From contig NZ_JADKMY010000001.1 of assembly GCF_015351405.1 (NCBI RefSeq), positions 1,054,001 to 1,118,000 of the forward strand: a stretch of 64,000 nt of DNA. Reading direction: 5' to 3'. Each line of letters starts with the position of its first letter. Positions within the stretch are counted from its first letter, which is position 1. Below are positions 51,539-60,216 of the stretch, in pieces. Origin of the DNA: Corynebacterium suicordis DSM 45110. GTDB taxonomy: Bacteria; Actinomycetota; Actinomycetes; Mycobacteriales; Mycobacteriaceae. The notes beneath the pieces were generated by a model that saw only the letters and a list, made by a program, of their open reading frames with translations, was not told the origin of the DNA and did not search any database. The translations under genes and the position numbers were made by a program.

Positions 51539-52953
51539 GCAGAGGCAGCAGCGTCAGCCCATTCCTGCCACTGCGCAGCCTGAGCACGCAGCTGGGCGGC
51601 CTTCTTTTCGTTGCCCTTGGCCTCGGCAGCTTCGGCCTCCTTGGTGAACTGATCCACCTTGGCCTGGAACTGCGCCACGCGTGCTAGCGCTTCTGGGTCG
51701 GTGCGACGCCACTCTGCATCCGCGGCATCGGTCACTCGGCTTTCCAGAGCACCAATCTTCTGGTCGAACTCGCGGATCCGAGCGCGGGGGACAAACCCGA
51801 TCTCATCCCACTTTTCATTCAGCTCACGCAGCTGCTGGCGTGCCTTGTCGATGCCTTGCTCGGGATTGATCTTGGAATCATATTCATCCAGGAGAGCCTG
51901 CTTGGCATCAGCATTGGCTTCGAATTCCGTATCTTTCTTGGCGGAGTCGGCCTTGCGTGCATCGAAGAACTTGTCCTGCGCGGCCTTGAACCGCTCCCAG
52001 AGGGAGTCATCGGCCTCGCGAGTAGCGCGTCCAGCAGCCTTCCACTCCTGCATCAGATCCTTGAATGCGCGGGCGGTCTCCCCCCATTCAACAGAGTTCA
52101 TCAGAGCCTCCGCGCGCTCAACCAGCTCTTCCTTCTTCTGCTTCGCTACCCCGCGGTTGCGATCCAATTCGGAGAAGTGAGCGCCTCGGCGTCGAGAAAA
52201 AGCATCCCTACCAGCGGAGTAACGGTTCCACAGGGCATCATCAGTGGTCCGATCCACACCGCGGATCGTCTTCCACTCCTGGAGGATTTCGCGGAGACGC
52301 TCGCCCGCAGCCTTCCAGTCGGTGGAGTTTTCCCCGATGTCTTCGGCTTCCGCGGCCAGGGCTTCCTTGCGCGCGATGGATTGAGCGCGGCGATCCTGCT
52401 TGGCCTGATTGGACTTCTCCTCGGCTTGCGCTGAATCATCCAGCAATCGGGCCAAGCGCTGATCCAGGGCGGGAAGATCACCGATCACGGCGACGGTGGC
52501 GAGTGATTCGCGGAGGTTCTCTGCGCTCTGCCGTACCTGGGGAGCCTCGTCTGGGTTCTTGCGCACGCGGTTTTCCAGGAGGGAAACCTCGGTAGCTAGG
52601 TCCTCGTATCGAGTGGCGAAGTGGCGGAGGCCTTCTTCGGGAGTTCCGGCCTTGAATTGGCCAATCTGTCGCTCGCTGCCATCAAGACCCTTGACCCATG
52701 CGGTGCCGTCTTCCTCTACGCGTCCGAACTTCGAGGGATCGGACTGCTTCTGGCTCGGCACCGGGGAAGCAGCCTGGCCAGCGGCGTTTTTGGCGATCTG
52801 GCTGGGACGGGGCACAGCACCCGGGTGAACTCCCGGACGAACATCGGGCTTTGGTCCAGGCGAGGCACCTGGAGTGGGGCCGGGAGTCGGGCGAGGAGTG
52901 CCAGCTGAATTACCTGGCGTGGGCTGGGAAGCGGGGTCAAGAGGGGAGTTCAT
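51526..52953 (-). CDS. DUF349 coiled-coil protein
   Basis: 475 residues from the ATG at 52953 (TTAGGAG 12 bases upstream). Pro/Gly-rich N-terminal ~70 residues, then several ~75-residue DUF349 repeats with the W-K-x-A-G/L motif: WKAAGERLREILQEWKTIRGVDR, FKDLMQEWKAAGRATREADDSLWERFKAAQDKFFD and LRELNEKWDEIGFVPRARIREFDQKI. No membrane part. DUF349 proteins are long helical proteins of unclear role. Stop codon lies in a 13-bp triple repeat. A near-motif copy (52187) encodes FSRRRG between repeats. Confidence 0.88.
   Translation of the reverse strand: MNSPLDPASQPTPGNSAGTPRPTPGPTPGASPGPKPDVRPGVHPGAVPRPSQIAKNAAGQAASPVPSQKQSDPSKFGRVEEDGTAWVKGLDGSERQIGQFKAGTPEEGLRHFATRYEDLATEVSLLENRVRKNPDEAPQVRQSAENLRESLATVAVIGDLPALDQRLARLLDDSAQAEEKSNQAKQDRRAQSIARKEALAAEAEDIGENSTDWKAAGERLREILQEWKTIRGVDRTTDDALWNRYSAGRDAFSRRRGAHFSELDRNRGVAKQKKEELVERAEALMNSVEWGETARAFKDLMQEWKAAGRATREADDSLWERFKAAQDKFFDARKADSAKKDTEFEANADAKQALLDEYDSKINPEQGIDKARQQLRELNEKWDEIGFVPRARIREFDQKIGALESRVTDAADAEWRRTDPEALARVAQFQAKVDQFTKEAEAAEAKGNEKKAAQLRAQAAQWQEWADAAASATEN
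52187..52203 (+). repeat. Motif copy, variant CGGCGTCGA
   Basis: CGGCGTCGAGAAAAAGC: first base differs but the A-rich tail is kept. Antisense to the DUF349 gene. Confidence 0.6.
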
Positions 52954-53145
52954 GGTCTCGGGTACTCCTAAGGAACCAAAAGAATGTGTCGCCGCGCGAC
53001 GCGGCTGCGGAGTGAGACTAATCTCACCGGTGCTTATCTGAAACAATTATTACAGACTGAATGGTTCGGATGGACGGTATCCGCTCTCTCGTGGGGGTAG
53101 GGCGGGCGCGAAGAGGCGAGAGGAACCCGCCAATAGAGGCTGACT

Positions 53146-53151
53146 TAAAAT
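53146..53151 (+). promoter_or_regulatory. -10 hexamer TAAAAT for miaA
   Basis: Seven bases before the ATG at 53159, showing that the ATG at 53150 (inside the hexamer) is not the start. Confidence 0.5.
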
Positions 53152-53158
53152 GAACAAC

Positions 53159-54127
53159 ATGCCCGATCAAGACTCCACTAATTCTCCAGCCTCTCCGCGT
53201 TCTCTGGCCCGCCGCCCCGTGGCCATCGTGGGACCCACGGGATCTGGGAAATCCGCGGCTGCCATTGCGGTGGCGAAGGAATTGGACGGGGAGATCATCA
53301 ATATCGATTCCATGCAGCTCTACAAGGGCATGGATATCGGCACGGCAAAGCTCGCAGAAGAGGAGCGCGAGGGGATAACCCACCACCTTCTGGATATCTG
53401 GGATGTGACAGAGCCTGCCAGCGTGGCCGCGTATGGGGAAGCTGCGGTGGCCACGGTGGAGGAGATAGCTGCGCGGGGAAAGACACCAGTGTTGGTGGGT
53501 GGATCCATGATGTACGTGCAATCTGTGGTGGACGAGTGGGATTTTCCGCCCACCGATCCTGAAGTGCGTGCCAGGTGGGAGGCCAAGCTGCAGGAGATCG
53601 GCGTGGAGGCGCTCCATGCCCACTTGCAAAGCGTGGATCCCCAAGCGGCCGGCATCATTGAGACCAAGGATCCGCGGCGCACGGTGCGTGCGCTCGAGGT
53701 GATTGAGCTGACGGGCAAGCCCTTTGCCGCATCCCAGCCACCCAAGGATCGCCCAGCGCGGTGGAATTGTCAGCTCATCGGCTTGCATGCCCCGGCGGAG
53801 TGGCTCGATCCGCGGCTGCAGCAGCGCGTGGACCTGATGTTGGCCCAGGGCTTGGTGGATGAGGTTCGCGCGCTTACCCAGGCTGGGTTGCAGCGGGATT
53901 CCACCGCGGGCAAGGCCATCGGCTATTCCCAGGTGTTGGCATACCTCGCCGGTGAGCTCACCGAGGAGGAAGCCAAAGAGGCCACGTACCTGGGCACTCG
54001 CCGATATGCCCGACGGCAGCGCAGCTGGTTTAGGCGTGATCCCCGCATCCATTGGGTGGACGCTTGGGCGGAAGACGCGGTGGAGCAGGTGGTGGAGCTG
54101 GCTCGGCGCGGAGCTGGGTCTGAATAG
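53159..54127 (+). CDS. miaA: tRNA dimethylallyltransferase
   Basis: 322 residues. Adds the isopentenyl group to A37 of UNN-decoding tRNAs. Walker [47 protein letters not shown] and the tRNA-contact region [37 protein letters not shown]. The first ~18 residues are a Ser/Pro extension. The 3' end lies in an 18-bp triple repeat with in-frame stops. Confidence 0.95.
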   Translation: MPDQDSTNSPASPRSLARRPVAIVGPTGSGKSAAAIAVAKELDGEIINIDSMQLYKGMDIGTAKLAEEEREGITHHLLDIWDVTEPASVAAYGEAAVATVEEIAARGKTPVLVGGSMMYVQSVVDEWDFPPTDPEVRARWEAKLQEIGVEALHAHLQSVDPQAAGIIETKDPRRTVRALEVIELTGKPFAASQPPKDRPARWNCQLIGLHAPAEWLDPRLQQRVDLMLAQGLVDEVRALTQAGLQRDSTAGKAIGYSQVLAYLAGELTEEEAKEATYLGTRRYARRQRSWFRRDPRIHWVDAWAEDAVEQVVELARRGAGSE

Positions 54128-54164
54128 AGAGCTCGGTCTGATTAGAGAGCCGGGTCTGAATAAC
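54111..54164. repeat. 18-bp tandem repeat x3 across the miaA stop codon
   Basis: GAGCTGGGTCTGAATAGA, GAGCTCGGTCTGATTAGA, GAGCCGGGTCTGAATAAC. Unit 1 holds the miaA stop; being 18 bases, units 2 and 3 repeat Gly/Arg-Ser-Glu/Asp-stop in frame. Confidence 0.85.
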
Positions 54165-54176
54165 TGGCAGCAGAGG

Positions 54177-54182
54177 TAGGAT
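54177..54182 (+). promoter_or_regulatory. -10 hexamer TAGGAT for dapF
   Basis: Seven bases before the ATG at 54190. Confidence 0.4.
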
Positions 54183-54189
54183 GTTCGGC

Positions 54190-55062
54190 ATGAATAACCC
54201 CGCATGGAAATTCCTCAAAGCTCACGGCACGGAGAATGACTTCGTGGTGCTGGTTGACCCAGAAGTGAGCATTGAACTCAGCGAATCCACCGTGCAGCAG
54301 TTGGCGGATCGCCGCGCTGGAATTGGCGGCGATGGAGTGATCCGGATCGCCACCGCGGGGAAGCTGCTGGAGCGCGGTGTGCTCAATGAACTGCCCGGTG
54401 ATTGTGACGAGTCCGAATGGTTCATGGATTACCGCAACAGCGATGGATCGTTGGCCGAGATGTGCGGCAATGGCGTGCGTGTCTTCGCCCACGTGCTGGC
54501 TGAGCAGGGTCTGGTGCCTATGGAGGGCGAGACGCACTTCGGAATCGGCACGCGCAATGGGCGCAAAGCAGTCACGATTCATCACGCCGATGCCCAACAC
54601 GCAATGGTCTCTGTGGAAATGGGCAGCGTCACCGAAATGGGAGACTCCAGCGTGGAAGTCGCGGGCATTCAGGCCACGGGCCTTGGCGTGAACGTGGGCA
54701 ATCCGCACGCAGTGGTGATCCTGTCGAATCTCACCCAGGATTCCTTGCGCGAACTCCCCGTGGGCCAGCCCGTGACCTGGGACCCTAAGTTCTTCCCACA
54801 CGGAGTCAACGTGGAAGTAATCACCCCGCTGCAGTCCGATGCCATCCACATGCGCGTCCACGAACGCGGCGTGGGTGAGACCCGTTCCTGTGGCACAGGC
54901 ACAGTAGCTGCAGCCTTCGCTGCCCTCCGGAACGCGGACCGGAGCGAGGGAACCGTGGCAGTCAACGTGCCCGGAGGTCAGGTGGAAGTAACACTGGCGG
55001 AAGGCCGAGCAACGCTCAAAGGCCCCTCGCAGATCATCGCCACCGGCGAGTACCGCGGCTAA
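54190..55062 (+). CDS. dapF: Diaminopimelate epimerase
   Basis: 290 residues. Converts LL-DAP to meso-DAP for lysine and peptidoglycan. The two catalytic Cys are in AEMCGNGVR (~97) and GETRSCGTGT (~234). FLKAHGTENDFVV, DYRNSDGS and NVGNPHAVV also fit. The ATG at 54190 has a -10 seven bases upstream and an AGGTAGG 10 bases upstream; ATG 54181 is too close to both. Confidence 0.96.
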   Translation: MNNPAWKFLKAHGTENDFVVLVDPEVSIELSESTVQQLADRRAGIGGDGVIRIATAGKLLERGVLNELPGDCDESEWFMDYRNSDGSLAEMCGNGVRVFAHVLAEQGLVPMEGETHFGIGTRNGRKAVTIHHADAQHAMVSVEMGSVTEMGDSSVEVAGIQATGLGVNVGNPHAVVILSNLTQDSLRELPVGQPVTWDPKFFPHGVNVEVITPLQSDAIHMRVHERGVGETRSCGTGTVAAAFAALRNADRSEGTVAVNVPGGQVEVTLAEGRATLKGPSQIIATGEYRG

Positions 55063-55080
55063 ACCAGCGCAATCGGTTAA

Positions 55081-55902
55081 CTAGTGGCCACCGCAGCCAC
55101 AGTTGCCCGATCCGCACCCACCGCTGGTTGAGCAGGACGAGGCCTCCAGCGTGCTGCAGGTGAATTGCACGGAACCGGCGATAATTGGCGTCGAAGAAGC
55201 TCCTTCTTTCTCGACGCCCAACTCCGCCCGGCCAAAAGAATCCACCGGAAGATCCAGCATGTCTCCCGGGAAAATCACGGAGAAATCAAAGGGACTGCGG
55301 ACGGTGGCCACCCAGAACTTCTGACCCGTCAGCTGGGACACGCGCTGCGTGAGCGACGTGGCCTCCACAGCGATCTCGGCCTTGGCGTGGGGGGTGGTGG
55401 AACCCTTGTTGATGTCTGCCAGGCCGGAAGAGGTGACGGTTCCGACCTGCCGACCGCCGGCCTCGGCAAACTCAGTGGGGGAGGAATACACGGAAATATC
55501 CGTGGCCAGCGCAGCGATGTTCATGGGCTGGTACTCCAGCGGATCCACCTCTGCGAGCATCGGGCCTTGCGCAACGGTGGCGGTCAGCGAGGCGATGGTG
55601 GGAGCCTGCTGGCCGGAAGCGTGCAGGAATGGGGAATCCTCCACCACGTCCAACACACCGATGACATCGTTAACCATGCTCAAGTGCGCCGATGCCTGCG
55701 GGCCACCAAGGTAGCTGGCGAAGGTGCCATAAGGGGGCGCGGTGAGGATGACCAGGCGAGCACCGGAGGGATCGTCGTACTGCAAAACCTGGCCATCGCG
55801 CACCTCGCCGGTGACGCTGAGCAAGCCTGAGGAATACGTGGCCTCGAGTGCGTCCTGCCACTGGGGGAAGTCAAGACCAATGCTGCGCAATTCCGGAATC
55901 AT
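55081..55902 (-). CDS. Hypothetical protein with Cys/Gly-rich C-terminal tail
   Basis: 273 residues, no family recognised, no signal peptide. The N-terminal ~215 residues look like a globular alpha/beta protein ([83 protein letters not shown]). The last 25 hold five Cys with Gly and Ser ([25 protein letters not shown]), a likely metal- or cluster-binding tail. Two motif copies face each other at 55185-55220. TAAGGT seven bases before the ATG at 55902 and AAGGTGAG support the start. Divergent from hflX. Confidence 0.65.
   Translation of the reverse strand: MIPELRSIGLDFPQWQDALEATYSSGLLSVTGEVRDGQVLQYDDPSGARLVILTAPPYGTFASYLGGPQASAHLSMVNDVIGVLDVVEDSPFLHASGQQAPTIASLTATVAQGPMLAEVDPLEYQPMNIAALATDISVYSSPTEFAEAGGRQVGTVTSSGLADINKGSTTPHAKAEIAVEATSLTQRVSQLTGQKFWVATVRSPFDFSVIFPGDMLDLPVDSFGRAELGVEKEGASSTPIIAGSVQFTCSTLEASSCSTSGGCGSGNCGCGGH
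55185..55199 (+). repeat. TGGCGTCGR motif copy (inverted pair, left)
   Basis: TTGGCGTCGAAGAAG; core 55186-55194. Four-to-five bases from the opposing copy. Confidence 0.8.
55205..55220 (-). repeat. Motif copy, variant GGGCGTCGA (inverted pair, right)
   Basis: Minus strand TGGGCGTCGAGAAAGA. With the left copy it forms a near-perfect inverted repeat. Confidence 0.7.
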
Positions 55903-55909
55903 GAGTCTC

Positions 55910-55915
55910 ACCTTA
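55910..55915 (-). promoter_or_regulatory. -10 hexamer TAAGGT for the Cys-tail gene
   Basis: Seven bases before the ATG at 55902. Confidence 0.4.
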
Positions 55916-55957
55916 ACGCGAACAGGCGAAAGTTTAATTTTCCGCAGGTGAGAGTGT

Positions 55958-55963
55958 TAGATT
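55958..55963 (+). promoter_or_regulatory. -10 hexamer TAGATT for hflX
   Basis: Seven bases before the ATG at 55971. The GGAGG between them is very close to the ATG (2 bases). Confidence 0.4.
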
Positions 55964-55970
55964 GGAGGTA

Positions 55971-57512
55971 ATGACAGAACACTACGATGATCGCGACACT
56001 CAAGAGTTTGCGGATCACGACACTATTGACAATGTAAACGTGGCAGAAGACACTGCCGAAAACCAGGCGGGCAGCCCTGCCGAAAACCCTGCCGAGAATG
56101 CCGATCACTCGCCCACGGTAGGCGAACTGGATCTGGAAGCCCGCTCTAGCCTGCGGCGCTTGACCCGTGGCGTGAACACGTACACGGATGAGCAGTCCGA
56201 TGGCTATGACGTGGAGTACCGCAAGCTGCGCCTGGAAAAGGTGGTGCTCGTGGGCGTGTGGACCGAAGGCACCGTGGCGCAGATTGAGGCGCGACTCGCG
56301 GAGCTGAAGGCACTGGCGGAAACCGCTGGTTCGGAGATCGTGGACACGCTTTATCAGAAGCGGGATAAGCCAGACTCCGGAACGTACATCGGCAGCGGCA
56401 AGGTCAAAGAGGTCAAGGCTATCGTCACCGAAACCGGTGCCGATACCGTGATCTGTGATGGTGAGCTCAGCCCCAGCCAGATGATCGCCCTGGAAAAGAC
56501 GCTGGACGTCAAGGTGATTGATAGGACCATGCTGATCCTGGATATCTTCGCGCAGCACGCAAAGTCCAAGGAAGGTAAGGCGCAGGTTGCGCTGGCTCAG
56601 ATGGAGTACCTCATCACGCGCGTGCGTGGCTGGGGTGGAGCTCTGTCCCGCCAGGCTGGTGGCCGAGCTGGATCCAATGGCGGCGTGGGCCTGCGTGGTC
56701 CAGGTGAGACCAAGATCGAAGCCGATAGGCGCCGTTTGCGCACCGACATGGCCAAGTTGCGCAAGGAAATTGCCGGGATGCAGACCTCCCGCGATATCAA
56801 GCGCGAGCGCCGCGATGCAGCCGCGATTCCGCAGGTGGCTATCGCTGGTTACACGAACGCCGGTAAGTCTTCGCTGATTAACTCCTTGACGGGTGCTGGA
56901 GTTTTGGTGGAAGACGCTCTCTTCGCCACCCTGGATCCCACAACCCGCCGGGCGAGCCTGCGTGATGGGCGCGCCGTGGTATTCACCGACACGGTGGGTT
57001 TTGTTCGCCACTTGCCTACACAGCTGGTGGAAGCCTTCCGCTCCACCCTGGAGGAAGTGCTCGCGGCCGACGTGGTGCTCCATGTGGTGGATGGTTCCGA
57101 TCCATTCCCCATGGAGCAGATCGCTGCCGTGAACAAGGTGATTGGCGATATCGTCAAGGAGACCGGGCGGCCCGCGCCTCCGGAAATGTTGGTGGTGAAC
57201 AAGATCGATGCCGCCGACCCTCTGGTGCTGGCGGAACTGCGCCACCGCTTGGATGACGTGGTGTTTGTCTCCGCGCATACTGGCGAGGGCATTGAAGAGC
57301 TAGAGACGCGCCTGGAGCTGTTCCTCAACAGCTTGGATACCCACGTCTACGTGCACATTCCCTTCACGAGGGGAGACATTGTGACCCGGGTTCACGAGCT
57401 CGGCACCGTGATCAGCGAGGATTACGATGATGCCGGCACCCGCATGGAAGTGCGCCTGCCCGCAGCTGTGGCTGGGGAGCTTCACGAGTTCGTGGTGTCC
57501 GAAACCGCCTAA
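55971..57512 (+). CDS. hflX: Ribosome-associated GTPase HflX
   Basis: 513 residues. Splits stalled ribosomes under stress. An acidic N-terminal ~50 residues with ENQAGSPAENPAENAD repeats precede the HflX domain (YDVEYRKLRLEKVVLVGVW, DSGTYIGSGKVKEVKAIV, VIDRTMLILDIFAQHAKSKEGKAQVALAQMEYL), the Gly-rich linker GLRGPGETKIEADRR, and the G domain with GYTNAGKSS (~292), DTVGFVRHLP and NKID. A C-terminal ~80-residue domain ends it. ClgR controls hflX in C. glutamicum. Stop overlaps the DeoR gene stop. Confidence 0.95.
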   Translation: MTEHYDDRDTQEFADHDTIDNVNVAEDTAENQAGSPAENPAENADHSPTVGELDLEARSSLRRLTRGVNTYTDEQSDGYDVEYRKLRLEKVVLVGVWTEGTVAQIEARLAELKALAETAGSEIVDTLYQKRDKPDSGTYIGSGKVKEVKAIVTETGADTVICDGELSPSQMIALEKTLDVKVIDRTMLILDIFAQHAKSKEGKAQVALAQMEYLITRVRGWGGALSRQAGGRAGSNGGVGLRGPGETKIEADRRRLRTDMAKLRKEIAGMQTSRDIKRERRDAAAIPQVAIAGYTNAGKSSLINSLTGAGVLVEDALFATLDPTTRRASLRDGRAVVFTDTVGFVRHLPTQLVEAFRSTLEEVLAADVVLHVVDGSDPFPMEQIAAVNKVIGDIVKETGRPAPPEMLVVNKIDAADPLVLAELRHRLDDVVFVSAHTGEGIEELETRLELFLNSLDTHVYVHIPFTRGDIVTRVHELGTVISEDYDDAGTRMEVRLPAAVAGELHEFVVSETA

Positions 57513-58306
57513 TCGGCGGCAAACACCACCGTTATCCCGCATTCTTTGAGTGCGCGGACATAGGGCTCGTCGCTGGCGAGATCGGTCACCACGGTGTCAA
57601 TATCCTCCGTGGGGGCGAAGCTGACCAGGTAGTCCAGGCCGAACTTGGTGGCGTCGCATAAAGCAATCACCTGATCCGCATTGGTCACCATTGCCCGTTT
57701 GACCGCGCCCTCTTCGGCATCGGGTGTGGACAGGCCGTGCTCGAGGGTCAGGGCATTGGTGCCCACGAACGCCACGTCCGCGCGCAGCACGGCCAAGGTT
57801 TGGGTGGCCACGCTGCCCAGGACGGATTGAGACTGGGGGCGGATTTTCCCGCCGAGCAGTTGGATATCGAAGTTCGCTGAATTGGCCAGCGTTTTGGCGA
57901 TGGGCAGGGAATTGGTGATGAGCTTGTACGGCTCGGTGAACTCCGGGGAATCAGCCATCGCGAGTGCTTCGGCCATGAGGGCGGTGGTGGTGCCGCCGTC
58001 GAGAAACAGCGTGCTGCCCGGCTGGGGGAGAAGTGAGATGGCCTTGTTGGCGATCTTCCGCTTGGCGGCCAGCGATGCCCGGGCACGGGATTCATACGGT
58101 GTGTGATCCGTGCGATACGTGCGAGCCGGAACTGCACCCCCGTGGACACGCAGGATGCTGCCCTGTTCATCGAGGGTGGAGAGATCCCGGCGGATGGTTT
58201 CTGCTGTCACGCCGAACTTCTCGGCGAGTTCCAAGACCGTAGTGCGTCCCTTCACTGCGGTCAAGGAGGTGATCTGACGGCGACGTTCATCCGAGCGCAA
58301 CGGCAT
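57509..58306 (-). CDS. DeoR family transcriptional regulator
   Basis: 265 residues. N-terminal winged helix RRRQITSLTAVKGRTTVLELAEKFGVTAETIRRDLSTLDEQGSILRVHGGAV and a C-terminal sugar-phosphate sensor domain with LFLDGGTTTALMAEAL, DIQLLGGKIRPQSQSVLG and DVAFVGTNALTLEHGLST. Position near lexA matches SugR or FruR of C. glutamicum, but the fructose/PTS genes found there (ptsI, pfkB, ptsF, ptsH) are missing. AGGAGGG precedes the ATG. Which sugar phosphate it senses cannot be told. Confidence 0.88.
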   Translation of the reverse strand: MPLRSDERRRQITSLTAVKGRTTVLELAEKFGVTAETIRRDLSTLDEQGSILRVHGGAVPARTYRTDHTPYESRARASLAAKRKIANKAISLLPQPGSTLFLDGGTTTALMAEALAMADSPEFTEPYKLITNSLPIAKTLANSANFDIQLLGGKIRPQSQSVLGSVATQTLAVLRADVAFVGTNALTLEHGLSTPDAEEGAVKRAMVTNADQVIALCDATKFGLDYLVSFAPTEDIDTVVTDLASDEPYVRALKECGITVVFAAD

Positions 58307-58518
58307 GTGTGCCCTCCTGATTCGTCGCTCAATCTACGCTCACCCCAGCCGGTTCACGCGCCACCCAGTTTTCCCGGGAGGCCATGTGAAGGCGGCACGT
58401 GCGAGCGGCAGAAGAATTGATACTGCTGTCTTCTGGAATCCTAGCGCGGGGCAGGGGTCCGGGGCACTAACGCCAGGGGTGGATGCTCTTCCCATCAGGC
58501 GGAGAGCACCCGGGCAAC
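58307..58518. other. Gap lexA-DeoR gene
   Basis: 212 bases. An inverted repeat (58479-58509; GGTGGATGCTCT against AGAGCACC) just after lexA on the minus strand may terminate it, though there is no U-run. The rest should hold the DeoR gene promoter; no operator is obvious. Confidence 0.4.
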
Positions 58519-59370
58519 CTATATCTTGCGGAGGATTGCTACGACCTTGCCCAGGATCTCGGCTTCTTCCGCGGGGATTGGCTCGAAGAGATCATTGTGG
58601 GGCAGCAGCCAGAGGCCGTCATCATTCTTGTGCAGCTCCTTGACCGTGGCATCGCCATCGATCATTGCCGCCACGAATTCACCAAACTCGGCGACCTTCT
58701 GCGACTTCACCACGACCCAGTCGCCATTCAGGATTCCCGCATCCCGCATGGATTCGCCCACTACCTGCAGCAGGAAAAGCTCGCCCGTTCCCACCAGCTC
58801 GTGGGGCAGGGGGAAGACAGCTTCCACGTTTTGCTCCGCCAAGATCGGCGAGCCGGCGGCGATCTGACCCACAACCGGTACATATGAGGCTTCGGGCCGC
58901 TCATCGCTAGCCTGCGAAGGCACAGCCTTCTTGGGCATTGCCTCATAGTTGCGGATATCTACTGCGCGTGGCTTCTTATCTTCACGACGCAAAAAGCCCT
59001 TATCTTCCAACTGCCCCAAGTGATAGGACACGGATGAGGTGGACTGGAGACCCACTGCTTCTGCGATCTCTCGAATGCTTGGTGGGTAACCGCGCAGCAC
59101 CTTGGAATCAGTGATGACTTCCAAGATCCGGCGCTGGCGTTCGGTGAGAGCGGTCTTGCCCTTGGCCTTCACGGTGGCGGCTCGGTCAGCCTCTGACTTG
59201 CGCGGGCGACCAGGCTTCCTCTTTGGCGCATCGGCAGCGGAAAGACTGTTGTCTGCGGAATTGATTGGGCTCAAGACTGCTCCTGGGTTCGAGATCGGGC
59301 GGGCACGCGGTTCGGGGGAAGGGATCTTCCCGGTCAACGCGGGGACGGGCGGAACGTACTTCACCACCAT
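58519..59370 (-). CDS. lexA: SOS repressor LexA
   Basis: 283 residues from ATG 59370 (293 if ATG 59400 is used). Winged [59 protein letters not shown]. Cleavage site Ala-Gly in [10 protein letters not shown]; catalytic Ser in [13 protein letters not shown] and Lys in [10 protein letters not shown]. The first ~65 residues are Pro/Ala/Lys-rich and longer than in most LexA proteins. The 21-bp palindrome ends 2 bases before ATG 59400, so either a leaderless ATG 59400 or the downstream ATG 59370 is used. Confidence 0.95.
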   Translation of the reverse strand: MVVKYVPPVPALTGKIPSPEPRARPISNPGAVLSPINSADNSLSAADAPKRKPGRPRKSEADRAATVKAKGKTALTERQRRILEVITDSKVLRGYPPSIREIAEAVGLQSTSSVSYHLGQLEDKGFLRREDKKPRAVDIRNYEAMPKKAVPSQASDERPEASYVPVVGQIAAGSPILAEQNVEAVFPLPHELVGTGELFLLQVVGESMRDAGILNGDWVVVKSQKVAEFGEFVAAMIDGDATVKELHKNDDGLWLLPHNDLFEPIPAEEAEILGKVVAILRKI

Positions 59371-59401
59371 AGCGCATTGATTGAGAAACGCTTGGCACAT
59401 T

Positions 59402-59422
59402 TGTTCGAAATATTTTCGAACA
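59402..59422. promoter_or_regulatory. LexA operator (21-bp perfect palindrome)
   Basis: Arms TGTTCGAAA and TTTCGAACA around TAT. The inner TCGAAA/TTTCGA half-sites are 3 bases apart, one less than the usual SOS box. Confidence 0.75.
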
Positions 59423-59635
59423 TGGGTGGACAGTATCGAACGGGCGTGCTATTTTTTGAAACAGCATCAAATATCGAACGTTCGTACTAAGTATCCGGCT
59501 TTTAGGGTCACTGTTCGATTATGTTGTCTTGGCAGTGAGTTTAATGAGTTTCAGAGCAGTTGAACTGTTGGAAACAGTAATGAGTACTGAACAGCCCGTA
59601 ACACAGTATGGCACGGGCACAGAGGAAAGAAGGAT
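59423..59635. promoter_or_regulatory. lexA/divS divergent control region
   Basis: AT-rich, with further LexA-like sites: TCGAAC-GGGC-GTGCTA (59436-59451), CGAACGTTCG (59475-59484, no spacer) and a TGTTCGA half-site (59512-59518). Shine-Dalgarno GGAAAGAAGG precedes the divS-like ATG. Confidence 0.5.
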
Positions 59636-60103
59636 ATGATGACTAGCGTTTACACCACCCGCCGTCCACTGGAGTTCAACTCCACTCCGCAGGCTGGAAC
59701 CGCTGTTGCTCGCAAGACTCCACCCGCACCACGCACCACCTTGAGCTTGTCTGAATTTCTCAAGGACGCGCCAGATCACGCCCTGCGGACTCGTTCGGAA
59801 TCGAACACTTTCGGTGAGGGCCGTGCCCTGGTTCCTACCCGGTCGAAGATTCGCCGCGCGGAAAGAATTGTTTCCGGTGATCCAACGGTGTTCGATAATA
59901 CCCCTACCTCGTGGCTCGATCAGTGGTCACGCCGAGTGGAGAACTTCGCCACCTCTAAGGGAGGCGCACTGTTGGCAACCACCAGCATCGTTTTGAGCCT
60001 TGGCTTGAGCCCACTGTTCTTGGCAGATCCGGCTGAAGCACCGGCTCCGTCCGCCTCAGTGTCTTCTCCCGCGGCGGTTGCCGAGGCACCCGCCGGTCGT
60101 TAG
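59636..60103 (+). CDS. DivS-like SOS cell-division inhibitor candidate
   Basis: 155 residues (154 from ATG 59639). Position between lexA and nrdR and divergent from lexA is that of divS in C. glutamicum and of chiZ (Rv2719c) in mycobacteria, both SOS-induced division inhibitors. Residues 1-108 are basic and low in order; one membrane helix at ~109-130 (GALLATTSIVLSLGLSPLFLA) and a short Ala/Pro/Ser outer tail follow. No LysM domain, unlike ChiZ. Assignment rests on position and layout, not on a recognised domain. Confidence 0.6.
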   Translation: MMTSVYTTRRPLEFNSTPQAGTAVARKTPPAPRTTLSLSEFLKDAPDHALRTRSESNTFGEGRALVPTRSKIRRAERIVSGDPTVFDNTPTSWLDQWSRRVENFATSKGGALLATTSIVLSLGLSPLFLADPAEAPAPSASVSSPAAVAEAPAGR

Positions 60104-60203
60104 TTTCTGAGGTGCTGGGTGAGCCAGCCGCGTGGTGTGTTGCGAGCCGCGCAGTAGGGAAGCGGTTTCTGGAATCCGCTTTCCAGTAATGAGACCCGCG
60201 GAC

Positions 60204-60209
60204 TACGAT
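60204..60209 (+). promoter_or_regulatory. -10 hexamer TACGAT for nrdR
   Basis: Seven bases before the GTG at 60217, the start that gives the family-typical N-terminus. Confidence 0.5.
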
Positions 60210-60216
60210 GAACCTC

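Noticed and set aside
55921..55940. ClgR box upstream of hflX
   Set aside because: CGC-N6-GCG is present but the spacing is one base too long and the inner bases do not fit the ClgR consensus I recall.
57985..58000. CCGTCGAGAAAC in the DeoR gene as a motif copy
   Set aside because: It encodes the conserved LFLDGGTTT motif of DeoR proteins, so protein constraint explains it.
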